Positions 52,716-60,993 of a stretch of DNA of 64,000 bases are shown here, in pieces. Positions within the stretch are counted from its first letter, which is position 1. Every line of letters starts with the position of its first letter. The translations under genes and the position numbers were made by a program. The notes under the pieces are model-generated. The model was not told where the DNA came from, searched no databases, and worked only from the letters and a program-made list of their open reading frames with translations. This DNA is from Kitasatospora papulosa (lineage in GTDB: Bacteria > Actinomycetota > Actinomycetes > Streptomycetales > Streptomycetaceae). Location of the stretch: assembly GCF_000717245.1 (NCBI RefSeq), contig NZ_JNYQ01000012.1, positions 186,001 through 250,000 on the forward strand, in the 5' to 3' direction.

Positions 52716-54119
52716 TCACGCGAGGGCGCCCGGGATGACGGCCTTCTTCTTGAACAGGAAGTCGGCGAGATGGCCCTCGTGCGGGTCGCACGGGTGGTAA
52801 CCGCGGTCGAACTGGTCACCGGCGAAGACCTTGTCGACGCCCGGTTCCTCGGCGAGCGCCCGCACCAGCCCGTCGGCCTCGCCGACCACGGACACGATCA
52901 GGGACCCGGCGCACGCCGCCACCGCCTTCGACCGGGGCACGTGCGCCACCGCGGTGAAGGGGAAGGGGAGCTCCGTGCCGAACAGCGGCGATCCCGGATC
53001 CACCAGCAGCACCGTGGGCCTCAGGAACGCCTGGCCGTCGAGTTCCACCCGCAGGGGCACACCGGTCGCGGCCGCGGTGACGTCCACCGCGCCGGCGGCG
53101 ACCTCCCTCTCGATCCGCAAGGCGAGCGAATCCCGCGCCGCCCGGTCCGGGAACGCGGGCACCGCCGCCCGGGGGTCGTCCAGCGGCAGGACCGGACGCG
53201 CCGCGAACTCGTGGGCCAGCGCCTCGGCAGCCTCCCTCGGATCGCCCAGCACGACGAGGGAGCTCATGTTGACGCAGAGCCTGCCGCAGCCCGCGAACGC
53301 CTCGCGGGCCAGCCGAGGCCAGGCGTCGTCCGGGAGCCGGTCACCGATCACCGCCCGACTGCGGCCGAAGTGGTACGTCTTCACCTTCCCGGCCGGCAGG
53401 TCGGCGGGCACGTCCTCGCCCGGCCACAGCACCTGGTCGGCCAGCCTGCGCAGCGCGGGCGCGTCCCCGTGCACCACGGACACACCGTGCTCGGGCAGCC
53501 CCGCCGCGTACAGCTCCTCGGTGAGGACGACCGGTGTGAAGGGGTCGGCCGCCGCGGTGCTCAGCAGCACCGGACGACGCGTGGCCAGCGCCTGGAGCCA
53601 CTCGATGTTGATGGTCGGGAAATTGCCCGGCTGACGCACCAGCACCGACCGGCCGGCAGGACGCCAGCTCCATCCCAGGCCGCTGCCGCCCGTCCGGTAG
53701 GCCGAGACCGTGCCGTCGGGGGCCTGCGCGGCCAGGATCTCCTCCATACGGGCGAGGTCCTGAGCGGCCGTGCGCAGACCGCGGGCGGCACGTCGGCGCG
53801 GCAGGCCGCTCACCGCGGACAGCGCACGCAGCCACACGTCGAGGTCCCCGTTGTCCAGCTTGGTGGTGACACGGTCGGCGGCGCGGCGCAGCAGCCCGAA
53901 CCAGTCCGCGTCGTCGATGCCGCGCAGACGACGGGCGGCTCGCCCGGCCTCCTCGGCCATCCGGAACTGCGTCAGACGTCCGGTGGAGCCGAGCCGCGCC
54001 AACGGCCGGCCCTCACCGTCGCGGACGACGTCAGGACGGTGCGACATGACCGCCCGCGCACCGTCGTAGGCCGGGACGTCCAGGACCTCCGTGCCCAGGG
54101 CCGCCGTCGGCGCACTCAC
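52716..54119 (-). CDS. thnO: Acyl-CoA reductase/aldehyde dehydrogenase-fold protein, ThnO homologue
   Basis: 467 residues of the LuxC-like aldehyde dehydrogenase fold. RSVLVRQPGNFPTINIEWLQ lines the nucleotide pocket and the likely catalytic cysteine is in CGRLCVNMSSLVVLG. Probably reduces the acyl product of ThnN to an aldehyde with NADPH. The GTG at 54119 overlaps the stop of the radical SAM gene (GTGA) with GGAGGTCCA in front. ThnN is next, 35 bases away. Confidence 0.85.
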   Translation of the reverse strand: MSAPTAALGTEVLDVPAYDGARAVMSHRPDVVRDGEGRPLARLGSTGRLTQFRMAEEAGRAARRLRGIDDADWFGLLRRAADRVTTKLDNGDLDVWLRALSAVSGLPRRRAARGLRTAAQDLARMEEILAAQAPDGTVSAYRTGGSGLGWSWRPAGRSVLVRQPGNFPTINIEWLQALATRRPVLLSTAAADPFTPVVLTEELYAAGLPEHGVSVVHGDAPALRRLADQVLWPGEDVPADLPAGKVKTYHFGRSRAVIGDRLPDDAWPRLAREAFAGCGRLCVNMSSLVVLGDPREAAEALAHEFAARPVLPLDDPRAAVPAFPDRAARDSLALRIEREVAAGAVDVTAAATGVPLRVELDGQAFLRPTVLLVDPGSPLFGTELPFPFTAVAHVPRSKAVAACAGSLIVSVVGEADGLVRALAEEPGVDKVFAGDQFDRGYHPCDPHEGHLADFLFKKKAVIPGALA

Positions 54120-55564
54120 TGGACCTCCGGAACCAGCGCCGCCGGCTCCTTCGTCTGCGGTGCGCCACCGTCGAGCAGCCCGAGCCGGGTCTGTACGGTG
54201 CTCAGGTCGGCCAGGTACGCGATGCGCTTGTACTTGCCGTCGCGACGCGTCGGGGTCATGTCGTCGTACAGCTTCCACAGTTCGTCGATGGACGCGGCGT
54301 CGCTGGAGGTCACCGGGATGTGGCCGGTGAAGCAGTCGCTGTCGTCGGTCTCCAGGGTGAAGTCGACCCGCTTGGCCATGTCCTTCTCCACCTCGTGGTG
54401 GAAGGGCACGAAGAAGCACGGCGAGACGATGTCGTGCCGGTTGTCACCGAGCCGTGACTGCAGCCAGGTGATGGTCGAGCGCATCGCCTCGTCGGTCTCG
54501 CCCGGGATGCCCAGGATCAGGGTGGCCTGCACGCCGATCCCCGCCTTGCTGAGCGAGCTCAGCGCGCGTTCGGTCACGTCGACCTTGACCGGCCGGCCGA
54601 GCCGCTTGAGCAGCGACCAGTCGAGGGTCTCGACACCGACCAGCAGCCGGAAGCAGCCGGAGTCGCGCAGCATACGCGCCATGTCGTCGTCGATGAGGTC
54701 CGGACGGGCCTTGGCCTCCCACTCGAACTTGCCCTGCAGACCGGACTTCTCGATGCTCCGGCACAGCTCCTGCATGCGCGGGACGTCCTCGACGAAGTCG
54801 TCGTCCTCGATGCGGATCCGGTCGAACCCATGGACCTCGACGAGCTCGCGGATCTCCTCGATCACCCGGTCCGCGCTGTGCCGGCGCTGGCCGACTCCCC
54901 ACTGGTGCTTGGAGTAGCAGTAGGCGCAGGCGTACGAACAGCCGCGGCTGGTGACGAGGTTGCCGGACCTGCCCCGGGAGATCTGGTTGTAGAGCTGCAT
55001 GTCCGCCAGGTCCCTGGCCGGCTTGGGCAGCTTGTCGAGACGCATCACCTGCGGCGCGGCCGGTGTCTCGACCACCGTGCCGTCGTCGTCGCGGAACACG
55101 ATGCCGCGGACCTTGCGCAGGTTCTTGCGGCCGTTGTTGCCGTACTCGTGGACCAGATGGGAGAAGGTGACCTCACCCTCACCCTTGACCACCACGTCCG
55201 CGGATCCGTCCTCGACGAGCTTGCGTGCCAGCGGGGTGGCGCCGACACCGCCGTAGACGACGAGCGCGTTCGGATGATGGCGACGGCTCTCGGCACCGAG
55301 TTTGATGCCGTTCTTCAGGCTGGAGGTGAGGACCTGGATGCCGACGATGTCCGGGTGATGGCCGCGGAGGAACTCGTTGGGTGTGGCCAACGGCCTCTGC
55401 AGGACGAACAACTGGTCGTCGATGAACCGGACGTCGGTGCCCTTGGTGTCGTGGAAGGTGCCTTCCCGGAGTGTCGCGGCCAGGGAGAGCAGCCCGAGTT
55501 GCGGTGCGGAGATCGATTCCCCGGAGTACGACGACCGGCGAGCGTTCACGAGTAGAACCTGCAT
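54116..55564 (-). CDS. thnP: Cobalamin-type radical SAM protein, ThnP homologue
   Basis: 482 residues; leads the long minus-strand operon P-O-N-M-L-K-J. B12-binding-like N-terminus (VLLVNARRSSYSGESISAPQ, VVYGGVGATPLARKLVEDG), cluster cysteines C209, C213 and C216 in SRGCSYACAYCYSKHQWG, then a TIM-like core (RLLVGVETLDWSLLKRLG). ThnP is essential for thienamycin formation; its step is unresolved. AGGAGG precedes the ATG. Confidence 0.87.
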   Translation of the reverse strand: MQVLLVNARRSSYSGESISAPQLGLLSLAATLREGTFHDTKGTDVRFIDDQLFVLQRPLATPNEFLRGHHPDIVGIQVLTSSLKNGIKLGAESRRHHPNALVVYGGVGATPLARKLVEDGSADVVVKGEGEVTFSHLVHEYGNNGRKNLRKVRGIVFRDDDGTVVETPAAPQVMRLDKLPKPARDLADMQLYNQISRGRSGNLVTSRGCSYACAYCYSKHQWGVGQRRHSADRVIEEIRELVEVHGFDRIRIEDDDFVEDVPRMQELCRSIEKSGLQGKFEWEAKARPDLIDDDMARMLRDSGCFRLLVGVETLDWSLLKRLGRPVKVDVTERALSSLSKAGIGVQATLILGIPGETDEAMRSTITWLQSRLGDNRHDIVSPCFFVPFHHEVEKDMAKRVDFTLETDDSDCFTGHIPVTSSDAASIDELWKLYDDMTPTRRDGKYKRIAYLADLSTVQTRLGLLDGGAPQTKEPAALVPEVQ

Positions 55565-56002
55565 GCGTGTCTGGCCTCCTGCGCGTGGACAGTCCCGGGG
55601 GCACCGACCGACTGCCCGCACAGCCTGTGCACCCGGCTCCGTGGGTGGCGAACATGGTGATGCCGTGCCTGCCGCCTGCGAGGAGGCGGGAGCGGTTCCC
55701 GGAACGGCTCGCATGGACGGGGGGTCACATGGGGCTTTGCAAGCCGCAGTACAGGGGACAACGCACCTCGGAGCCGCGTCCAATGCCAATCGCGGGTCAC
55801 CGGAACCCGCCGACGGCATGAGTGGCCCCGGCCGGAGGGAGCCATGCCGTGGGCGCATCACCGCGATGACGTCTCGGCCTATGGGCCGGTGACCGGGCCT
55901 GTGGCAGCATCGTGCGATGTCCCGCGGAAGCCCTCCGGGCCGGCCAGGCCGGTCCACCCGGTACCCCGTGACTGCCCGGCCCTCATCTGCCCGAGGAGTG
56001 TC
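55565..56002. promoter_or_regulatory. Divergent control region of the main biosynthetic operons
   Basis: 438 bases between thnP (minus) and thnQ (plus) with no gene. It holds small palindromes GTTCCCGGAAC (55695-55705) and GGCTTTGCAAGCC (55733-55745), the latter with the T-N11-A form of LysR sites. Two operons start here, so a ThnI binding site is expected, but the exact site is a guess. Confidence 0.4.
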
Positions 56003-56782
56003 ATGACTGCTTCCCCTTCGTCCTCCGGCGCGGTGGAGCCGGCGACCACGACGGACCCGGCGGCGGACGAGCGCGAGGTCTTCCGGCGCGACGGAGTGGT
56101 CCGCTGGGACCACGTGCTGACGCCCGGACAGGTGGCGGACCTCCGGGTGAGCGTGGAGCGGGCCTTCTTCGACGACGGCCGGCCCGCGGAAGGGGTACGC
56201 GACCTGTCGGAGCGCAGGGGCAGACCGCTCGACCTTGCTCTGCTGCAGAAGGTGAACCTGTGGCGGTCCGACGAGGCGTGCGAGGCCCAGGTCCGCAGGA
56301 CCGATTTGTACCGGCGGGTGGAGGCACTGCTCGGCGGACCGGTGCGCCTGTTCCGCGACCACTCCTTCTACAAGCCGGCCGGCAAGGGCGAACGCAGCCG
56401 TCTCGTCCTGCACCAGGACAACCGCTACTGGCACCTCAGCCCGCCCGAGGCGGTCACGGTGTGGATGGCGCTGGACGACGCCACACCGGAGAACGGCTGC
56501 GTCCAGTACGTACTCGGCAGCCACCGGTGGGGCCGGGTGGAACACACCCGCCCGGAGGAGGGCGCGGTCCTGGTGGAGGCGCGCAGCGAGCGGGAACCCG
56601 TGGAGTACCCGGTGCCCGCGGGCAGCGCGCTGGTCCACCACGCCAACACCCTGCACGGCTCCGGGCCGAACCTCACCGACGGACCACGTCGCGCCTACGC
56701 CCTCGTCTTCGTCCGGGCGGACGTGTCCGCGCGCGGTGAAGCGATGACCGGGGTCCCGCTCGCGGCGGACCTCGCCCGGTGA
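56003..56782 (+). CDS. thnQ: Phytanoyl-CoA-dioxygenase-type oxygenase, ThnQ homologue
   Basis: 259 residues. The iron-binding HxD is VLHQDNRYWHL, the distal histidine is in HHANTLHGSGPNLTD, and the arginine follows in GPRRAYALVF. DHSFYKPAGKGERSR precedes the HxD. ThnQ hydroxylates C8 of the C6 ethyl side chain with Fe(II) and 2-oxoglutarate, creating the hydroxyl that a sulfotransferase could use. CGAGGAG precedes the ATG at 56003. Coupled to the next crotonase by a GTGA overlap. Confidence 0.88.
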   Translation: MTASPSSSGAVEPATTTDPAADEREVFRRDGVVRWDHVLTPGQVADLRVSVERAFFDDGRPAEGVRDLSERRGRPLDLALLQKVNLWRSDEACEAQVRRTDLYRRVEALLGGPVRLFRDHSFYKPAGKGERSRLVLHQDNRYWHLSPPEAVTVWMALDDATPENGCVQYVLGSHRWGRVEHTRPEEGAVLVEARSEREPVEYPVPAGSALVHHANTLHGSGPNLTDGPRRAYALVFVRADVSARGEAMTGVPLAADLAR

Positions 56783-57657
56783 CGGCCGAGGGGCCAGAAC
56801 CGGCGTACGAGACGATTCTGCTGCGCCGCGCCGACGGGATCGCCTGGGTCACCCTCAACCGGCCCGAGCGGCTCAACGCCACCACCGAGCAGATGCACCA
56901 CGAACTGCTGGACGCCTTCGCCCGCGTCGCCGACGACGGTTCGAGTCGTGTGCTCGTGCTCACCGGTGCCGGCGACAGGGCCTTCTGCATAGGCAGCGAC
57001 CTCGGTTTCCTCACCGAGGTCCTGGACGGCGAGGAGCCCGATTCCGATCTGTTCGCCGCCTACCTGGAACGGCTGAACGGGGTCGTCTTCGCCCTGGAGC
57101 GCATGCCGGTCCCGACGATCGCCATGGTTCAGGCCAAGGCGCGCGCCAGCGGCTTCGAGATGGTGGTGGCCTGCGACTTCGTACTGATCGCCGAAGAGGC
57201 CCGGATCGGCGACGTACACACCCCGTACGGTCACATGCCGGGAGCCGGGGCCACCCATCGCACCGTCAGGAAGATGGGTCTGCAGCCCGCGATGGAACTG
57301 CTGATGACCGGCCGGTGGATGTCGGCCGCCGAGGCCGTCGAGAAGAAACTGGCGCTGCGCGCGGTGCCGCGGGACAGGCTCCGTGAGGAGACCACCGTCT
57401 TCGCCCGCACCCTCGCCGACATCCCGGGCGACAGCCTCCGGCACCTGAAGGCTGCGGTGATGGGGGGTCTCGGCCGGACCGTCGAGGAGGCCGTGGCGAC
57501 GGAGACGTCCGAGTACCTCGCCCTGCTGCGCTCGTCCTCGGGGCCGGTCGACGGCTTTCGCGCGGGTCAGCGGGAACGGGCACTCCGACGGGCCGGCCCC
57601 GCCTCCGGCGATGTGACCGCCACCGGCCCGGCTCAGGGGGGCGGGCCGCCTCCGTAG
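56779..57657 (+). CDS. Second crotonase-fold protein, cluster-specific
   Basis: 292 residues with the enoyl-CoA hydratase fold (AWVTLNRPERLNATT, FCIGSDLGFLTEV). The first catalytic glutamate of hydratases is replaced: the segment reads IGDVHTPYGHMPGAGATHR with H147 at that place, while the second glutamate (E173, PAMELLMTG) remains. There is no counterpart in thienamycin's thn set. The MM 4550 cluster carries an extra gene, cmm17, for which epimerisation was proposed, and this could be it. Translationally coupled to thnQ; a role in C5/C6 stereochemistry is inference. Confidence 0.8.
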   Translation: MTAEGPEPAYETILLRRADGIAWVTLNRPERLNATTEQMHHELLDAFARVADDGSSRVLVLTGAGDRAFCIGSDLGFLTEVLDGEEPDSDLFAAYLERLNGVVFALERMPVPTIAMVQAKARASGFEMVVACDFVLIAEEARIGDVHTPYGHMPGAGATHRTVRKMGLQPAMELLMTGRWMSAAEAVEKKLALRAVPRDRLREETTVFARTLADIPGDSLRHLKAAVMGGLGRTVEEAVATETSEYLALLRSSSGPVDGFRAGQRERALRRAGPASGDVTATGPAQGGGPPP

Positions 57658-58319
57658 CGGCGCCGGACGTCGGGCAGGTCCTCGATCCGGTCGGTGTCCC
57701 AGGGCCGTTCCCAGCCGCCGAGCCGAAGCAGCCAGGCGGTGAGGGCGGCGGTGAGACCCCACACGAACACGTTCCTGACCAGGAACGCGGGGCTGAGATG
57801 CCCGTCCGGAAGCCGCACCAACAGCCGCGCCGCGGGATCGGAGAGCTCCGTGAGGGGAACACGGTGGACGGACACGATCTCCTCGCCGTCCCCGGCTATC
57901 TCCGAGCCCGACCCCCACCAGCCGAGCACGGGAACGACGGAGAAACCGCTGTGGGCGAGGTGCAGCGGGAACACCGTGCCGGCGATCCGGACCTCCGACG
58001 GGTCCAGTCCCGTCTCCTCCCACGTCTCGCGCAGCGCGGTGCGTATGTGGTCGGCGTCAGCGGGAGCGGAGGAGCCACCGGGGAAGCACACCTGGTCCGG
58101 GTAGTTCCTCAGAGATCCGGAACGTCGCAGGAAGAGCAGGTCCGGGCCCCGGGCGCCGGTGCCGAAGAGCACCAGGACGGCGGAGCCCAGCGCACCTGCG
58201 GGTGCGGGGCCCGCGTACCGTGCCAGCTCCGGCGGGACCTCGCCCTCCGTTCTTCGGACCATGCCGGTCAGCCAGGGCGGCAGGCCGTCGTCCGGTGCGT
58301 TGGTCCCGTCGTCAGTCAC
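57633..58319 (-). CDS. thnR: CoA-type NUDIX hydrolase, ThnR homologue
   Basis: About 228 residues. The NUDIX box includes TALRETWEETGLDPSE after the CoA-pyrophosphatase feature LRNYPDQVCFPGG. ThnR cleaves coenzyme A to 4'-phosphopantetheine, the first of three steps (R, H, T) yielding the cysteamine arm. The C-terminal AFLVRNVFVWGLTAALTAWL is typical of the family. Starts at TTG 58328 or GTG 58319 are possible; neither has a clear ribosome site. The end overlaps the convergent crotonase by 25 bases. Confidence 0.86.
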   Translation of the reverse strand: MTDDGTNAPDDGLPPWLTGMVRRTEGEVPPELARYAGPAPAGALGSAVLVLFGTGARGPDLLFLRRSGSLRNYPDQVCFPGGSSAPADADHIRTALRETWEETGLDPSEVRIAGTVFPLHLAHSGFSVVPVLGWWGSGSEIAGDGEEIVSVHRVPLTELSDPAARLLVRLPDGHLSPAFLVRNVFVWGLTAALTAWLLRLGGWERPWDTDRIEDLPDVRRRYGGGPPP

Positions 58320-58466
58320 GGACGACAAGCGTAGGGAACACCGGGCCCGGCCGGGGAGGTTCTGCGGGAACCGGCATCCCCGTCCGGCCCGACCGGAGGA
58401 TCATGTGCACGGGACGGCGGCGCGAACCGGCGCCGTCGAGGCAGGCGAGAGAACTGGGGACAGCGG

Positions 58467-59639
58467 ATGAGCGGGATGCGGACACCCGGACCGGCACCGC
58501 GCGTCGGACCGCGCAACGCGTTGACGGACGTGGCCGGGATCCGGGTCGGGCACGCCACGCGCACCGGGGACGGCTGGCTGACCGGTGTCACCGCGGTCCT
58601 CGCCCCGGAGGACGGAATGGTCGCGGCGGTCGACGTGCGCGGCGGCGGGCCGGGAACCCGGGAGACCGACGCCCTGGACCCGCGCAACCTGGTGTCCCGG
58701 ATCGACGCCGTGGTGCTGACCGGAGGCAGCGCCTTCGGCCTCGACGCGGCGTCCGGCGTGGCCGCCTGGCTGGAGGAGCGGGGCCGGGGTTTCCGCGTGG
58801 GTGCCGGCCCGGCCCAGGTGGTGCCGGTCGTGCCCGCCGCAGCCCTTTTCGACCTGGGGCGGGGAGGTGTCTGGACGGCCAGGCCGGGGGCGGAGCTGGG
58901 ACGGGAGGCCGTCGACAGGGCGGCCGCCGGTGATGAGGGCGCGGCCGTCCCCCAGGGATGCGTGGGGGCCGGCACGGGCGCGGTGGCCGGTGGCATGAAA
59001 GGCGGTCTCGGCACCGCGAGCATCGTCCTTCCGTCCGGAGCGACCGTCGCGGCCCTCGCCGCCGTGAACGCCTCCGGCTCGCTCGTGGACCCGGCCACCG
59101 GCGCACTCCACGGAGCCTGGACGGAGGTGGGTGACGAATTCCGGGCCTGCGGGCTGCACGCCCCGGTCCCGGAAACCGCCGTGCACACCCGGGCGGCGGA
59201 ACGTCTGGCGGCCGCGCGTACGGAGAGCCGACGGCGGCAGGCCGACGAGGTACGGCAGCTGAACACGACCCTGGTCGTCGTGGCGACCGACGCCGCCCTC
59301 ACCCGGCCTCAGGCACAGAAACTGGCGGGCACCGCGCACGACGGCCTGGCCCGCACGATCCGGCCGGTGCACCTGCTGACCGACGGCGACACCGTGTTCG
59401 CACTGTCGACCGGCCGGCTGCCTCTGGCCGGCGCGGACGGGGACGGGGACCGTACCGGCTGGGGGGCCCACACCGAGGTCACGGCGGCCAACGAGATCCT
59501 CGCGGCGGGTGCCGACGTGGTCTCCCGGGCCGTGGTGCACGCGGCGCTCGCCGCCCGGACCACGGACACTCCCGGCGGCGTCTTCCCTTCCTACCTGGAC
59601 CTGTACGGCACGCCGGGGGACGGCACCTCCCTCAGGTGA
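58467..59639 (+). CDS. thnT: Autoproteolytic pantetheine hydrolase (DmpA/P1 family), ThnT homologue
   Basis: 390 residues. The N-terminal nucleophile hydrolase self-cleaves before a threonine; the conserved QLNTTLVVVATDAA places cleavage between N266 and T267. The oxyanion region includes VLTGGSAFGLDAASGVAAWL and GAGTGAVAGGMKGGLGTAS. ThnT cleaves the amide of pantetheine to leave cysteamine. It lies between and divergent from thnR and converges on thnS with an 8-base overlap. Confidence 0.92.
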   Translation: MSGMRTPGPAPRVGPRNALTDVAGIRVGHATRTGDGWLTGVTAVLAPEDGMVAAVDVRGGGPGTRETDALDPRNLVSRIDAVVLTGGSAFGLDAASGVAAWLEERGRGFRVGAGPAQVVPVVPAAALFDLGRGGVWTARPGAELGREAVDRAAAGDEGAAVPQGCVGAGTGAVAGGMKGGLGTASIVLPSGATVAALAAVNASGSLVDPATGALHGAWTEVGDEFRACGLHAPVPETAVHTRAAERLAAARTESRRRQADEVRQLNTTLVVVATDAALTRPQAQKLAGTAHDGLARTIRPVHLLTDGDTVFALSTGRLPLAGADGDGDRTGWGAHTEVTAANEILAAGADVVSRAVVHAALAARTTDTPGGVFPSYLDLYGTPGDGTSLR

Positions 59640-60639
59640 GTGCTGCGACCAGGTCCATGGCCTCGAGGTGACGTGGCGCCACCACACGGGAGCCGGGACC
59701 GGCCGCCGACTCCAGGTCACGTACGGACGACTCGGAGACGGAGGCCCTCAGCGGGCCCGCCGGGCCCGTCAGCGGTGTGACCATGTCGTCGTGGTGACAC
59801 GGAATCAGCATCCGCGGGTTCCCGACGGCCGAGAGGAGCCGCCCGGGGTAGCGGTGCACCGCCGTGGTCGTCGTCATCGGGACCGCCGCCACGTCCGGGC
59901 GGATCCCGGTGATCTCCCGCTCGGCGAAGTTGCTCGCCCCCATGAGCAGGATCGAGGGCCCGCCCTCGACGGACACCTGGTAGGCCAGGGTGTTGCCCTC
60001 GACGAGTTCACCCAGAACCGAAGGCGGGGGTGGTGGGACGAGCCGGTGGCCGGGAGCGAAGTAGCCGTAGTCGGGACGCCGGCTGTGCAGGCTGCGGAAC
60101 ACCTCGACCGTGTACCCGTCGAACTGCAGGTGTTCCCCGCCCCCGACCACGACGGCGTCCGCGAGACGCCGCCGCGGGGTGCCCATGGCGGCGAGCAGGT
60201 TGGACACCGTGGTGTCACACAGCACCCGGACGCGTGACTGCTGCCACTCAGGCCGGGCCAGGAGCTGCGGGACGTCGGCCACATGGTCGAAGTGCCCGTG
60301 GCTCACCAGGATCAGTTCCGGGGCACCGGTGAGATGCCGTGACGCGACCGCCTCGACCGCCTCGGGGTCGAGGCGCAGAGGGATGCCGTGCTCCGTGACG
60401 CCCTGCGCATCCGTGAAGGGCATGCGGCTCAGGTAGGGATCGAACAGGATGCTGCGCCTGTGGCGCCCTCGGTGGATCACGATCTCCCACCCGCTGACGC
60501 CGAGCCAGCGCAACCGCACCCCCACGGAGAAGGGTCCGCGCCGACGGCCCGCGGGCGGCGGTGCGGACGGGACCGCACCGGTGACGGCGGCACTCGGCCC
60601 CGTCACCGATTCGACGAGGGTCGTGCGCCTGTCCGACAT
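59632..60639 (-). CDS. thnS: Metallo-beta-lactamase-fold protein, ThnS homologue
   Basis: 335 residues. The metal motif SHGHFDH (H114, H116, D118, H119) is complete, with RLRWLGVSGWEIVIHRGRHR at the start and a late PCHHDDMV. This is the UlaG/RNase-Z-like branch rather than a classical carbapenemase. The role of ThnS is not settled. The N-terminal 35 residues are variable. GGGGAGACC precedes the ATG at 60639. Confidence 0.85.
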   Translation of the reverse strand: MSDRRTTLVESVTGPSAAVTGAVPSAPPPAGRRRGPFSVGVRLRWLGVSGWEIVIHRGRHRRSILFDPYLSRMPFTDAQGVTEHGIPLRLDPEAVEAVASRHLTGAPELILVSHGHFDHVADVPQLLARPEWQQSRVRVLCDTTVSNLLAAMGTPRRRLADAVVVGGGEHLQFDGYTVEVFRSLHSRRPDYGYFAPGHRLVPPPPPSVLGELVEGNTLAYQVSVEGGPSILLMGASNFAEREITGIRPDVAAVPMTTTTAVHRYPGRLLSAVGNPRMLIPCHHDDMVTPLTGPAGPLRASVSESSVRDLESAAGPGSRVVAPRHLEAMDLVAALT

Positions 60640-60810
60640 GGTCTCCCCACGGTTCCGGTTACTAGGAGTGCTGGAGACATTACCTTCCGGCATCATGGTG
60701 ATTCCGGTGACCCGGGGGCGTGTTGCAAGGCTCGAACGTGTGGAAGGGGCGAGGTCACTGCGAGGTCTTCCCGCCCTCACGACGTGCTGCCGTTCGCGCT
60801 GTCACGGCTC

Positions 60811-60873
60811 TGCGGGTGCGCGGGTGCGCGGGTGCGCGGGTGCGGGGGTATGCGGGTATGCGGGTGTGTGGGG
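60811..60873. repeat. Period-8 tandem repeat
   Basis: Three and a half copies of an 8-base unit (GTGCGCGG), followed by two copies of GGTATGCG and degenerate GTGTG, lie in the 354-base gap 60640-60993 between thnS and the arginase-family gene. The gap has no gene. It shows replication slippage and could vary between strains. Confidence 0.75.
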
Positions 60874-60993
60874 ACTCGGGGAGCGCGGGGAGAGCGCCCC
60901 GATGCACAGTGACCGAAGGCCGCCTCGACCGCCCCCGGGCGGTCGGTCCGCCCGTTGCCGACAGATCGCCGAGCCCGGAGGAGCTGTCCGACC

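Noticed and set aside
52770..54917. 715-codon plus-strand frame
   Set aside because: Antisense of thnO and thnP, no recognisable domains, while both minus-strand genes have catalytic motifs.
59632..60639. ThnS-like protein as a carbapenemase
   Set aside because: It has the HxHxDH motif but the UlaG/RNase-Z-like layout, not the B1-B3 beta-lactamase pattern; no basis for a resistance call.
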